DNA from: Raffaelea ambrosiae
Taxonomy: Eukaryota; Ascomycota; Sordariomycetes; Ophiostomatales; Ophiostomataceae
Length of the DNA stretch: 64,000 bases
Direction of reading: 5' to 3'
Assembly: GCA_002778195.1 (NCBI GenBank)
Contig: PCDI01000002.1
Location: 2,600,859 to 2,664,858 of the forward strand
This document shows, piece by piece, positions 46,072 to 59,568 of the stretch (positions are counted from its first letter, which is position 1; every line of letters starts with the position of its first letter). The notes below the pieces were generated by a model, which ran no database searches, had not been told where the DNA came from, and saw only the letters and a list, made by a program, of their open reading frames with translations. The translations under genes were made by a program, and so were the position numbers.

Positions 46072-49000
46072 CGTCGCGCTTGGCTGCCAGGCCAGGCCAA
46101 TCTGGTCCCCCCGCATATTATCAAAGAGCATGCCTGATCGGGCATAGCGCCAAAGTTACCACTTAAGCAGAGCCACTTGCTGGAAAGCGTCCATACACGC
46201 TGTTTCATTACTAGCAAACGAGTTATACGGGAGGTGGGCTGACGTAAGCCCGCAAGGCAGAGATCAAGATTGTTTCGTCCGGCCTCAGTCTCACATCACC
46301 AAAGTACCGCCGTACGATACAGTCAAATTCACGTGACGGATTACCCTTTCCGTTCCCATCCCGAAGCATTGTCAGTCACATGCGCTTTTGCCGTCCTGGG
46401 TGCAATCCAACAGGGGACTTTTTTTGGTCCTCTCCTTTTGAGGTTACGCCGCGATCCGTTATGTATCAAAAAAATAGCTGGGAAATTAAAAGAACAAACC
46501 CCTCTCAGGCACAGCCACCCCCGAACTATCTCGACCTAGGATAAGAAACCTTTCAACTTGGTTTGTTTGCGCATTGAACGCGGGGGTTTGGTTGGCATGT
46601 AAGACTTTGGGACAGTTCCACTGTAGAAGAGACGCGCGCGCACTGCAGCTGGGATTCGAGAAGGATTTTCAAAAAGGCGGCACGGTGAGACATTGCTGCA
46701 GTGTATCTTGTAGTGTTGTACGAGTATGTGGGCACATAAACACCCCTAGAACTTGGACAAGGACAATTATCTTCCCTGTTTGCCATGTCTTGGGGGAAGC
46801 GGCTGGGAATTGCTGGGCGCCAATATGGACTGTCCAGGTCTGCACTACTCGTACTTTGAGGACTCTCAACATCCATTCGTCGATCTTGCTACTACTATGT
46901 ATGTATATTATACTATATAGCAAAGATGCCATGGTTGTGCTGGAGTGGTGCAGATATTGGGGGAAGCTGCCCGACAAGCCGTCCGGGTGAAGAAACACGA
47001 AACACCACCACCACCACCAACCACTACTGCCTTGCTAGAGCACCCAAAAGCAAGGCAATGGACAGGGGTGGTCTGGCCACATGACGGTCGGGGTGTCCAC
47101 AAAACAAAGTCGCTCAAGGTTGTCACGTCATAAATGCATGTTTCCCTGCTGGATGTATTGCATCTTTCAATCTCGGCTCGGTCAGTTTCCTTTTGTTTGC
47201 TTTTGCTGGCGGGCTGTAATGCATGGTATCTGCGAGTAAGCAGTTACTCATATCTTTTGGGGGTGGCTTGGGTGGCTTGGGTGGCTGTTACTACAGGGCA
47301 ACTACGAATACGGTATCAGCGGGACGTGTCCCTGTTCCGCAGCACGTGTGCTCTCTCGCTGCAACATCCAGTTGTGGATCTTGCGTGCGCAAGGAAACCT
47401 GAAGAGGGAAAAAGAGTGGGAAAGAGTGGTTGTGAAGGATGGACTATTGGCGAGAGGAGCTGCAGCTCGTGTTTGATGTTGGTGTTCTAAGGTGCTGCAA
47501 TTTTTTGTGTGGTGCGTTTCAATTTTTGCGTTGTGTTGTGCTGTTTGGTGGTAACCACAAGTAGTGTTTGCTTCGGGAGGACCGGAAGAACTGGATTTAC
47601 TTGGAAAAGCACGCATCGACCCGTTCTCATACCTCTTTTTTTGCTAATACTAGCCGCCCCGGCTACAATCTGCCATGAAATTCACACGTGGTGAAGCAGG
47701 GGGAGGCCGGGAGAAATGGACGATGAAAGGTGAAAGGGAGAGTAGGGAAAAGAGGGGAAGAGGGAGACGAAGAGAGAAAGAAGACGTGAACAGGGAGGAA
47801 GGAACAAAAAAAAGATAAAGACACGGGCAGGCGGCAAGGGTGACGGGCACCAAAGAGATACGAGCTTTCCTTGTTAAAAAAAGTATCAGACAAGAATGAC
47901 CAAAAAAAAAGAAACGAAACAACCCCGAATCCTGACGAGTTGTCGCGGCTCAGTTGCCCTGCGAAAATGTGGCACAGGCTACTCGTTCAAACGACGGGAT
48001 GACGTCTCGCTCTCTGTCGTGCATCCTCTGCAGGCTGCTCTTATCACTCGCGGGCCATGCGCCTCTAGTGGTGTCGTGTTGTGCTGTATCCTTGCCGTAT
48101 GTGCGCGTGCATGTAAGACATCTTACATGTCAGATATGTTCGAGCTTGGAGGATGGGGCCGCCTGTGGGCTTGTGTGCCTTGTGTGTCAAGGCAAGGCCT
48201 TATCATGCCAAGAGCCAAGAGGCCCAAGAGCTGTCCAGGAAGCTTCTCTGGAGTCTGGTTGAGCTTCGGCTGTTTCCCCCGGACGACGTTCAGGTTGCAG
48301 GGAAATAAAAAGGTGCCCAGACAGAAAAAAAAAAAGAAAAAAAAAGAAAAAAAAAGAATGGAACAGGATGGAACAGGGTCATCCTAGGGAATATGGTGCT
48401 GAAGAAAACAGGACCAGAAACAGGGAAACGGCCAGGGAACAATCATGGAAGCGAAACACGAGAATATGCCTACTTGAACGGACTAACCATGCAAGATACC
48501 ATGCGGGCCAGCATAGAGACCCTTGGAAACAATCATAACATTGCAGATGAAAGCGGGCGGTTGGCAGTGCCCCGAGCTGTCCAGGATGGGTGTTATCTTT
48601 GTTGTCCACTCGGTTGTAGAAATATACACCGTACTAAGCGACTTCTAATCCCCAGCCAGTCTTCTTGTGCATTCTCTTCCACCAACCGCAGTGTTGTCGG
48701 TTTGGTGGTGGAGCGTGGTTGCTTTCTGGCAATAGTGGCGCAATATTTACTATAGTTTTGGCGGTACATAGTAGAAGAATTGTCGCATCAATGCAAGACC
48801 GACAAATGCTCCGAAACAGAAGCAGAAACGGCTTGGTGGGTTGCCTACGAGCAGCTAGCTGCTGGTTGCGTCCGGGCGACCCAGAGAGGGTCCAACGATG
48901 GTTGGGAGACGGCCGAGAGGCAGTCGAAAAAGAAACAGAAGGCGCCGGAGAGCTCCCATGAAATGTCTTGGCAAAGGACGATGATGACGTCGCCTTGTTT

Positions 49001-50304
49001 TGGAGTGTAAGATTCTGTACGTGTACGAGTATTATATCTGTGATGGGTTTGTGGTTTTTGTGTGTGTGCGTGTGTTTTTTTCTTTTTTTTCTTCTTTTTT
49101 TTTTTTTGTACGGGGGTTTTGCGGGTTTTCAACACTTTTTCGCTTCTTCTTTTTCCACTCGCTTTTTTCTGCTGGCCAGTGTACTTTGTACCTGTCAGTG
49201 GCATTTCCACTACTTCAGTGCTTCTTGTTCCTAGCAAGGGGCGTCTTATGTCTCTGGTTCCCTGGTCCTCGCAGGTTATTCTATTTTAGCTTTTAAGCAA
49301 AAAAAATGTAAAAATCCTATTCATGGCAGCCTGAGCAAACTCGTGCTTTGCCTGCAGACGCAATTACGGTGTAATTGAGATACGCAAGATTACCACTCTT
49401 ACATTAGTTACGGTGTAGTTAGTTGGCGTGTATATACTCGTAGTAGGATACACGTAGTTATCCGCACACACAATTGGCTGCCACTTGTTTGGCTGACGAT
49501 CCTACGACCAGGAAAGAGGTAAAAACAGGGAATTCGCAGCTGCTGGGGCATGCGCTGTAAAAACAGAGCGCTCCAAACAACGGCCAAACCAAACGATGAA
49601 ACAGCAACCGGGCAAGCTGGTGAGCTTGGTTCAGAACGCATGGCCTATTCCATCGGGAGGTGCGAGTACTTCCAGGCCCATTACGTATTGGGCGGCTCAG
49701 CCCGCCGCAGAAGGTCCAGAAGGAAGGCGCGACCGACGACATCTGCAGGCAAACCTCATGCTATTCTAGTGTACTACGTAGTATGTGAGATACGCCGCAT
49801 GCGGCAGCCTACAGATTCGCAGTATCCTGCTACTAACTAAGTAACTAGTTATTACTTGGTACAGTAGTCCACACCAACACCGAGCACGCCTGCCGGGGAC
49901 AGCCCAAAAGCAGACAAGCAGAGGCCCAAAAGGGATACCGGGTAGTAAGCAGACACTGCCATTGGACAGGCCCTGCGTCGACTTGCAGGTTTGGAGATGG
50001 AGGTCCCCCCCCAAACCACAAGCCATGGCCGGCACTAGACTGCTGCTGCGGGCTAGACGAGGTTGTTGCCAGTTGCAAACTGCACACTACTGCTGCACCA
50101 GCCGGAGACCAAGTTGTCCAGGGCTGGGAGCACCGCAGCTAGCGCAAGGGCCGCCGTCCATGCGCCCGGGTGGGTGGTGGTGGTTCGTGGTGGTTCGTTT
50201 CATTCGTCGAGCATTGGTTCCCCGTTCGTCGTCTGCATCGTGCTTTGCGGCCACAGCGCCATCGCCTCGTTGCAACTGAGCCGCGGTCGTCGTCATCACT
50301 GGGG

Positions 50305-50338
50305 GTGCTGGCCAAGTGCTGGCCAAGTGCTGGCCAAT
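50305..50338 (+). repeat. Short tandem repeat (GTGCTGGCCAA)
   Basis: Three head-to-tail copies of an 11-bp unit, GTGCTGGCCAA. Confidence 0.85.
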
Positions 50339-50498
50339 CCTGGGGGTGTGCTGGGGTGGTTGACACTGCGATGCTCTGCACCCAGGGAGTGCTAGGACCC
50401 AAGGAGTGCATCAGTGGATGTGTATCCATGCCCAAGCCTGTGACAATGCGAATGATGCGAATGCGACAGTAGGGGTGGGTGCGGAGGCAGTTCGCGAA

Positions 50499-50537
50499 AC
50501 AGCTTGGGAACCAGCTTGGGAACCAGCTTGGGAAGCA
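50499..50537 (+). repeat. 12-bp tandem repeat (CAGCTTGGGAAC)
   Basis: About three copies of CAGCTTGGGAAC, the last diverged. Confidence 0.85.
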
Positions 50538-51492
50538 GTGAGGGGAGCAGCTCACAACAACTGCTCGGTAAAAACCCGCAGTGCCCGCAGAGTAGACACA
50601 ACCAACAAGCTTACTACTAATACCAGCCAACACCAAGCTTAACCTACATAGTCGTTGCCTGCAGGCTGCACACCACCGCAAACACCATACTATTACTTGT
50701 GCGCTGCCCCGCGTATCTCATGTCTGTGGAGCTGTGCATGCCAGGTGTCTTATACACGGTTCGTCGACTGGATTGTGTGTTGATGCTGCCGGCTCTGACG
50801 GTTTGTCCAATGTGTCTTATCTTGTGTGTTTTGGTGCTGGTGAATCATTTGCCGCAGTGAGGCACGCCCACTGCGGAGGCCTAGCTCGGGCGGGTGCGCA
50901 CCCCCCCCCCCCCCCCAATCTGGTTTCAAACGGGAAAGCACACCCCCCAATCTCCCTTCAGCCACCCCTTCTTTCGCCCGCCAGAGCCGGGACCTGGGCC
51001 CTGCCCACAACCCGCTAAGACGTGCTCTTTCCGCGCTGAGTCGCTCCTTCCGAGTTTTCGTGCCCATTTTATTTTGCATTTTATTTTGGCTTAGTTGCCT
51101 TTTTTTCCCCTTCCCCCCCTGTTGGTCGTGCTTTTTGGTCTCAGGCTGGGTCGCTCCTTCTGTCTCTGCTCACTAGTGGCTCTTTCATTCTTTCTCTCGC
51201 TTGATTATTTATTTTTTGTTTCGTTCGTTTCACTTTCTTTGCTCTGCTCTGCTCTGCTTCGCTTCGCTTTGCTCCTCCACTTCTCCTCCTCTCCTCTCCT
51301 CTTCCTCCCTTCTCCCCTCCCCCTTCCACTCGTTTTGGCACCCCCCCTTCCTCCCCCCCCTTCTCTCTTTCTTTGCCGCTCTTGTTCTCTCCCTAATCGC
51401 CCACAGCCGCGTGGGCTCGTCTCGACGACTTCCAACCACCACGGCGTGCAGTCCGAATCCCTCCAGCCAGGCGCTGATTGTCTTCTCCTGGA

Positions 51493-51876
51493 ATGCCGGG
51501 GCCTCCTCCAGCTGGCCTCTCCGACGGTGACGGTTCTCCTGTCCGGACGTCCAATGCCTCCCACCCAGCCTCGCCGCGATCCTCGCACGCCGCAACCACC
51601 GCCCACGCCGTCGCCGCTGCCGCCGCCGACGCGCCGCCGACCCCAGCTGTGAACGGCGCCGCCAGCGACAAGCAGGACCTGCACTCGTATTTCCTGCGGC
51701 AGAAACGACAGCCGCCCCAGCAGACGACACCGCCCGCGCCGCCCACACAGTCCGTCCAGCTGCAGCCGTGGGCCAGCGCGGATTCGCGACAGTCCTCGGC
51801 CAGAAGCCGGCGGTCAGGCAACTTGCATGGCAAGCAGCCGCAGCCGCAGCACCAGAACCCGCTCCAGCCGAACCCC

Positions 51877-51914
<38 letters not shown>

Positions 51915-54900
51915 GGGCAGCCTGTCGGGAAGCAACCACTTTCTCTTTGCCCAGCAAGCGAATGGGCTTGCCGGCCCAGCCAGCGCCGCCGCCGCCGCAG
52001 CTTCCTCGTCCCTCGCCGTGCCCACAGCGGCCGCTACAGCCTCGTCGGCATCGTCGATCGTGTCCGTAGCGTCGTGTCTGTCACCCGCGCGGGCGTCTTC
52101 TGCCTCGTTTGCGCCGTTTGCCGCGATTGGGAATGTGGCGGAAAGAAGTATCGCCAGCACCAGCAGCATCGGCAACAACAACAACAACAGCACCAGCACC
52201 AGCACCAGCATCAATAGCAACAGCAACGCAAAGACCCGCCATCCCGACACCGACAGCGAGCCCGACGAGAACAGCAACGGCCACAGCTTCGACGGCAGCC
52301 TGAACAGCAGCCTCGGCAGCAGCCTCAACAGCAGCCTCAACAGCAGCTTCAACAGCGTGGCCAGCCCGATTGGCCTAGCCAACAGCGTCCACGGCCATAG
52401 CATCACCACCGCACGGCCTCCGCGCACAGCAACGCGCACGGCCGCCAAATATTCGGCCGACCACGTGGCCGACGGCCTCGACGACCACACCGCCGACCGC
52501 ATTGCCCCCAACGGCATCATGGACAAGCCGCCAGCCCAGCCGCGCCACCCCGTGCGTCGTCTGCGCGCGCGCAGCCCCTGGTCCGCCTCCTTCCTGACGC
52601 TGAGCATCTCGCTGCTCGGAGCCGTGCTGCTGGGGCTCATCCTGCACTCGCTCGTGAACCGCCAGGTCGACCCCAAGGGCTGCCGCATGTCGTACATGCG
52701 GCCGTCGTACGCCCACCTCGCCGAGTTCGACACGGAACACACGCGCTTCGCCAGCAAGTATTCGCTGTATCTGTACCGCGAGCAGGGCATTGACGATGAG
52801 AACAAGGTGCGTGGAAGCTCAGCCCCAGGATGGGGCTATTTTTTTTTTTCATCGTTTTTTCTTTGTTTTTCTTTGTTTTTTTTTTCATCGTTTTTTCATC
52901 GTTTTTTCGTTGTGTTTTTTTTTTCTTTTCTTTTTCTTCTTCTTCTTTTTTGACCCTCTCTTTCTGTGGCTTTGCATTGTCTCCCAGGCATTGTCTTCTG
53001 GATCTCTGGGACCCCCCCGTTTTCATCTTCCCGTCTCGAGCATGCCCTTTGTCTATGCTGCCCCCAATGTTCTTTGTGTTCTTTCTTCTGTTTCTTCAGT
53101 CTCTCCTCTGCCGACTTTTCTTCTACCAGAACCACCGTCTATTTCATCTCAACTCTGCTGACACCTCGCACAGCTCACCGGCATCCCCGTCCTCTTCATC
53201 CCCGGCAACGCCGGCAGCTACAAGCAGGTCCGCCCCATCGCCGCCGAGACCGCCAACTTCTTCCACGACGTTGTCCGCCACGACGAGGCTGCCACGCGTG
53301 GTGGCGCCCGCGGGCTCGACTTCTTCACCGTCGACTTCAACGAGGACATCACCGCCTTCCACGGCCAGACCATGCTCGACCAGGCCGAGTACCTCAACGA
53401 GGCCATCCGCTACATTCTGTCTCTCTATCTCGACCCGCGCATGTCCTCCCGCGACTCCAACCTGCCCGACCCTACCTCTGTCATCGTTCTCGGCCACTCG
53501 ATGGGCGGCATTGTCGCCCGCACCATGCTGATCATGCCCAACTACCAGTCCAACTCGATCAACACCATTGTCACCCTGTCGGCCCCCCACGCCCGTCCGC
53601 CCGTCACCTTTGACGGCGAGATCGTCCAGATCTATGACGACATCAACAGCTACTGGCGCCACGCCTACTCGCAGCAGTGGGCCAACAACAACCCCCTCTG
53701 GCACGTCACCCTCGTCTCCATTGCTGGTGGCGGCCTCGATACTGTCGTCCCGTCCGACTACGCCAGCCTCGAGTCGCTTGTCCCAGAGACCCACGGCTTC
53801 ACCGCCTTCACCACCACGATTCCGACCGTCTGGACCAGCATGGACCACCAGGCCATCCTGTGGTGCGACCAGTTCCGCAAGGTCATTGCACGTGCGCTCT
53901 ACGACGTCGTGGACGTCCACCGCGCGACACAGACGAAGCCGAGGGCCGAGCGCATGCGCGTCTTCAAGAAGCACTTCCTCACCGGCCTGGAGACCATTGC
54001 CGAGAGGGACGTGCCTTCCAAGGAGCCCACCACTCTGCTGACGCTCGAGGACAACTCCAACGCCATTGCCGCCCAGGGCGAGCGTCTGGTTGTGCGTCGC
54101 CTGGGCGCCTCGCCGCGTCTCAAGGCCCATCTGCTACCCGTGCCCCCTCCGGGCTCGCCGGTCGCCAAGCAGTTCACGCTGTTGACCGACCAGCGCCTCG
54201 ACAGCCCCGGCGAGGCCGGCACCCTCGAGGTCTTGTTCTGCAGCGTCTTTCCTCTGCAGTCCGGACAGGCCGGCGTCTTCCCCATCAAGCTCGACCTGTC
54301 CGGCGAGAGCACCGGCTCCACCCGCCTTGCCTGCAAAAACGTCGCTTCGGACGTGGTCGTCCTGCCCGCGTCGCGCCGCACCTCGCGCCACCCCTTCTCC
54401 CTGGCCGACGACCGCGACTCCAGCACCTTCTCGTACCTGCAGTACAACATTGACCAGATGGCCGACCACCAGTTCGTCGCCGTCATCGACAAGGCCACCA
54501 TGCCCACGCCGGGCTTCGTCCTGGCCGAGTTCAGCCGCATCTCCGAGGCCCACCGCACCTACGGCGTCAGCTTGCATCGCCTGCTCGCCTTTGGCCTCAA
54601 GTTCACGCTGCCTGCCAAGCGGCCCATGGTGTCTGAGATTCGTATTCCTGCTATGCAGTCGAGCCTGCTTGCCTATAGCCTGGAGATCAGCAGCCAGGCC
54701 TGCGGTGAAGGCGCCGAGCTGTTTACCCCGCTGGTGCGCCAGTTCCTGTCCGACCCCTTCGAGTCCAGATTCTATGTCAATGCGCGCCAGGCGGACGTGA
54801 GCATCCATGGTGTCGCCCCCTACATGCCGCCGCCGTTGCGCCAGAACATCGGCAATGACAAGACGCTCAGCTTCCAGTTCTGGACCGACCCGACCTGCAA

Positions 54901-56107
54901 GTCCAACGTCCACGTCCGCGTGACGTTCGACTTCATGGGGAGCCTGGGCAAGCTGTACATGCGCTATCGGACGGTGTTTGCCGCCTTCCCGACTCTGGTC
55001 GCGGCTCTGGTCCTGCGGCGGCAATTCCGCGTCTATGACGAGACGGGCGTCTTCGTTTCCTTCTCCGAGAGCCTCGACATGAGCCTGCGCAAGTCCATCC
55101 CCGCCGTGCTGGCCTCGCTGACGCTGCTGTCCCTTTCTCTGGGCGCTCCGGAGACGGTGCAGCCCTCGGACGGCCTGTGGAACTGGCGCAACGCCACCGA
55201 CGCCGTCATCGACTTCCACCGCAACGATCTGTTGGTGGGCGCACAGGACCCTTTTTTCTGGTTCCTGACTCCGCTCATCGGCGTCATCTGTGTCTTCGCC
55301 TGCGTCGCTCTCAACTACACTGCCCTAGCCCTGACGTACATTCTCGGCTTCGTCTTCAGCCTGACCTCGTTTCGCTCTGGCTGGGTTCGCCACGGAGACC
55401 GCCGCCGCGGCATCGCCGCACAGCAGATGAGCGTGGTTGATGCCCACAACCAGGGACCGCCTCTGCCAGAGCAGCCCCTGCAGGCGCAGGCGTACTTCAC
55501 GCCGGCCTTCATCCAGTCGACGCCGCGCAGACGCATCATCACCACGGCTGTGCTTCTCTTCCTCGTCTCCACGTGCATTCCCTATCAGTTTGCCTACCTC
55601 GTCGCCTGCATTGTGCAGCTGGCAACGACCGTCCGGGCGCAACGCCTCGCCTCCGACCTCCGGTCCACGGTCAACTACAACTTCTACAACTACGCCCACT
55701 CCATTCTCATCCTGATGCTCTGGGTTCTGCCCATCAACCTGCCCATCCTTGCCGTCTGGATCCGGAACCTGGCCGTCCACTGGCTGACACCGTTCTCCTC
55801 TCACCACAACGTCATGTCGATTATGCCCTTCATTGTTCTGGTCGAGACCTTGACTACTGGTCGGATGGTGCCCCGCGTGACTACGCGCCTCAAGTACGTC
55901 ACCAGCATTCTCCTCTTTGGCGTCGCCGTATGCGCTGCCCTCTACGGCGTCTCTTATGCGTACATGATCCATTACCTGGTCAATGCGGCCGTGGCCTGGC
56001 TGGTCATTGTCCACTCGACGGGAGAGCCAGATGCCTGGTCTGTCAATGTATTCAGCGGTATCTTTGAGAACGGCGCACCCGATGGGAAACAGGGGAAATC
56101 CCCATGA
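51493..56107 (+). CDS. bst1: GPI inositol-deacylase BST1/PGAP1
   Basis: An ER membrane lipase-like enzyme that removes the inositol acyl chain from GPI anchors, needed for export and quality control of GPI proteins. Exons are 51493-52806 and 53174-56107, giving about 1415 aa. The 367-nt T-rich intron (GTGCGT...CGCACAG) joins DDENK to LTGIPVLFIPGNAGSYKQVR, the family's conserved start of the hydrolase fold. The catalytic Ser sits in VLGHSMGGIVART (about residue 545), and a Ser/His-region follows in VSIAGGGLDTVVPSDY and DHQAILWCDQFRKV. One membrane helix at about 362-388 precedes the lumenal domain, and several helices lie from about 1150 to 1390. The first 360 residues are Ser/Ala-rich, disordered, with a Q11 run (near 51888-51910), longer than in yeast. 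Confidence 0.95.
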
Positions 56108-57610
56108 GAATACGACAATTTTTTCTTCTTTTTTGGCTCCCCCTTCTTATTTTTCTCCTTTATTCCCTCTGGCCGTCCGGACTCCAACTGCCGACTGCCA
56201 CTTTTTTTCGTTTTAAATTTGTGTTCTCTATTCCCCCTGATCGTTCCTTTCTCCCTCCCCCCTTCCCTTTACTTTCTAATATCCCTGCTTAAGAGCAGGC
56301 TCTACTGCATTGGAGCCATATGGTTTGGAGTGCGATTTGATTTAGCATGCGGAGCGACTGGTGTTTATTGGGGCGGTTGCACCTTGTTCGCTGACGCCTT
56401 TGTTTTTTTTTTTGTTTTGTTTTTTTTTGCTTGCGTTTTCTTTTTCCCTCCTTCTCTTCTTGTTGCCCCTCCTGTTTATTTATTGCATATGGCGGCTGGC
56501 TTTGATATTGATGCCTTCTTGCCCTTTCTCTTTATATTTTTTTGGTTGGTGTTTGAGTCACCTTTTTGTTACATTTCCTTGCCTATCTTGGGATGGGATG
56601 GGCCGGCGCAATGGCGTTTTAGAGAAAGGAGAGAGAAACATTTCATTATTTACACAGACCTCAGATGTCCATCTTTTACCCCCTCAGCTTTCTCCCTCTC
56701 TTTGCTCGTTTTGCTTTGTTGAGCTTGTCTATTGAGTCACGTCCCCCCCACCCACGTTTTACCCGCTTTCTCGCGTGCACTCATACAATACATACATGGG
56801 AGGAATGAGGGAACCAGAAGGGTTCTCTTGTTGTTTTATTGCACATATGTACTTGCACATGTTGCTGTCTTTGGAGGGGAGGGGACTGTGCGGCGACCCA
56901 AGTGTGAGAGATCCGGTTTGTTTTCCACCTCCTGCTTCATTCCTTCGTGGGAACAAGAAACACACCTGTCTCCAGAAATTTATACAACTTAATGTCTAGC
57001 TTGTGGATGGCGATGGGCATCTTTTCCTATTTCTGCCCAGGCCTCCTACTTGGAAGAATATAGAGTCAAAAGAGTCTCCGGTGTGTTGTGTACTTATAGG
57101 AGGAACCAGAGGTGGGCAACGGTAGAAGAAGCGCGCACACACAGACACACACAGACACACAGGCTCCTGTATCTTCCCTTACTTATTTCTCAAGTGTTTC
57201 CTTGTACATAGAGGCGGCGGCGGCAACCAGAAAGAGAGGAACAGACAACCACGCTAATTGAAAGCACACTTCAAAATCCAAAAAAAAAGAGTTTCACAAA
57301 GTATTCAACGTTTTGTAACAAGAGGCAAAATAGAATGACAGAGATTCGTTGATTATTCCCATGCATGGGAAGGGAAAATCTCCCCCCTTTTCATAATGCA
57401 AACATGTTTTAATCATACAAGAAAAAAAGAGGACAGCAGCAAACGAAGAAACAACAAGTAAACAAGAGCCACCCCCCCCAAAAAATAAGCTCGTCCTGTC
57501 GTCTCCCCTCCCAGCCTGTCCGCCCGTCCCACCCAAATATATCATATGCAGCCCATATCACCATTTCTCTTTTTTCTTCCCTTTCAGCCCTCTCTCGTCT
57601 CGTCTCCCCT
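56108..57610. other. Convergent 3' spacer
   Basis: About 1.5 kb between BST1 and CSM1. The first 650 bp are T-rich on the plus strand. A CA/CAGACA repeat lies near 57135-57162. No supported gene. Confidence 0.55.
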
Positions 57611-59568
57611 TTACAGCTCCTCAGCCAGAGACTGCATGACCCGCTTGTAAAACTTGGCCGCCTGCACCCGCGGGAACGAGATCTCCTCCACCAGATAGTC
57701 CGGCAGCCGGCTGATCAGCACCGCATCCCGGCTGGCGTCGAGCTGCGGTGTGTACACAAACTGCACGTCGTCGTACGAGCTCTCGGCATTCTCTGTGGCC
57801 TTGGCGTCAATGGCGAGCTTGAAGTGCAGGCTGCCGTTGCGACCCGTCTGGATGCAGTCGTACAGCTCGCCCGCACTGTCGCGCCGCGCCGACCGCACCA
57901 GCAGACCCGTCAGGTCCCCGTACAGGTCTTCCTTGAGCTGGGCCTGCTGGCTGATGGCCGCCGCCTGGGCGGCCGCCGATGCGGCCGCGGACGCTGTCGA
58001 CAGCACGGAAGACCCCTTCTTGGCACTCCCGGGCACCATCGCCTGCTGGTGCTGGTGTTGGTGCTGCTGCTGCTCGGTCACCGTCCGCAGGGCCGTCACC
58101 TTGGTGGCCAGCGACTTGGACTCGGCCTTGGCCTCGCCCAGCGAGGCCGTCAGCTGGTCCACCTGTGCCTGGAGGGCGGCCGCGCGCGCCTCGCTGGCGT
58201 CCCATTCGCGCTGGGCACGGGCGCCCTCGTCGGCCAGCTTGCGGTATGTGGCGAGCTCCGACTTGAGGCTAGCAACGAGTTCATTGGAGGCTGGACAGTT
58301 AGTACGTATGTCGAAAAAAGAAAAAAAGAAAAAAAAGATTCAATCATCTCCCCACACCCCCGAGATGATCAGAGGCACTCACCAACAACTCGATCGTCGC
58401 CCTCCTTCCGCAGACGGTCAAAGTTCCGCTCGGCCTCCTTGATGCCGATCTCGCGCAGGTCCTGGTACCGCGCCTCCAGGGCGTCGTACTTCTTGGTCAG
58501 GTCGCCGAGACGACGGCGGACAGCAATGGCGTCTTCCGAGGAAGAAGAAGAAGCACTGCCACCAGCAGAACGTTTCGCGGGCGAAGATGAAAGAGGCTGG
58601 GATGCTGTCTTGGCACGGCTCCGTGGGACAACCGCAGCCGGCGATGGAAAGCTGCCGGGGATGGCCATGTCTTCGATCCTGTCTGTAGCAGCAGCGGCGG
58701 CGGCGGTAGTGGTAGTACTGGCGGTCGTCTCGTCATGGTCGATCTCCATGCTGTCGACAGGCTCGGGCTCGGCGCGAGATTCTTCTTCGTCTTCTTCTTG
58801 GTTCTCCTGGTCTTCTCCGTCCACAGCCATGGAGTCGTCTGCTTCTGTTTCGGCTGCTGCGGCTGCGGCTGCTGCTGCCCGTCCACCCTTCCTCCGTGTG
58901 GCCGTCGTCTTGGGCTTCTGTGCTTCGGCCTTGCCCGCAGCGGCTTTGGGCCGACCGCGGCCGCGTCGCTTTGTTGCCGGCTCCTCTTCCGCCACAGACG
59001 GCTCCTCCTCGGCTGCCTCTGCCTCTGCCGCTTCCCCCCCCTCTTCCTCCTCCGGCTCAGCTGGTGCGGCCTTTCGGCCCCGGCCAGCACCTTTGCCCTT
59101 ACCTTTCGGCTCTGCTGCTTCGGCGTTCTGCTGTTCGTTTGTCCGGTCAGCCAGCACCCGTCGGCCTCGAGACGGCTTCGCTGTCGTGGCTGTTGCTTTC
59201 TCTTTTTCTGTTTCTTTGTTTTCTTCTTCTTCCGCTTCTTCCGCATCTTCCGCCTCTACCGCAGCCTTCGCGGCCGATGCCCGTCTCGCTCCTGCCCGAC
59301 GCGTCGCGGCTGTGGTGGCGGCCTTCTTGGCTGCAGGTTTCGTCACTTTGCTGGCAGCGGCCGATGCTTTTTTCGTCGATGCAGCCGTGGCCGCCGAGGG
59401 ACGGCCTCTCCGTGTGGCAGCAGGCATGTCGCGAATGTTGTTTGCCGTCTTGCCGGTACCCTTGGTCTTTGATGCTGCGGACGCTTTCTTGACGTGGCCC
59501 CCTAGATCGTCCTCCGAATCCGAATCAACCAAACCCAGCAAGTTGGAGGGCTGTCTAGCGCGGGCCAT
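57611..59568 (-). CDS. csm1: Monopolin complex subunit CSM1/PCS1
   Basis: A kinetochore/nucleolar protein that forms V-shaped monopolin complexes with a Lrs4/Mde4 partner. In budding yeast it fuses sister kinetochores in meiosis I; in fission yeast PCS1 prevents merotelic attachment. Exons are 59568-58383 and 58290-57611, with a 92-nt intron, giving about 621 aa. The C-terminal globular CSM1 domain (about 510-621) shows DLTGLLVRSARRDS, YDCIQTGRNGSLHFKLAI, YTPQLD, SRLPDYLVEEISFPR and AAKFYKRVM. A coiled coil precedes it (about 370-480), interrupted by a short Gln/His run. The first 330 residues are low complexity, Lys/Ala/Glu-rich with AT-hook-like GRGRPK and GRRVLADR segments, suggesting DNA or chromatin contact. 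The gene shares a divergent promoter with MSP1. Confidence 0.9.

Larger units (their letters stand above)
45814..51492. other. 5.7-kb gene-poor region
   Basis: The longest stretch without a recognised gene. It contains the PMS1 promoter, AT-rich segments, the palindrome TACTACGTAGTA (49772-49783) and related motifs (46892, 48765), A-rich and T-rich tracts near 48330 and 49080, two 12-bp minisatellites, C16 at 50901-50916, and the T/C-rich leader of BST1 (about 51070-51490). ORFs are short and unrelated to anything I know. Confidence 0.5.

Noticed and set aside
51393..52805. 470-codon minus-strand ORF opposite the BST1 N-terminus
   Set aside because: Leu-rich and Cys-rich runs are antisense to the Gln and Ser repeats of the BST1 disordered region.
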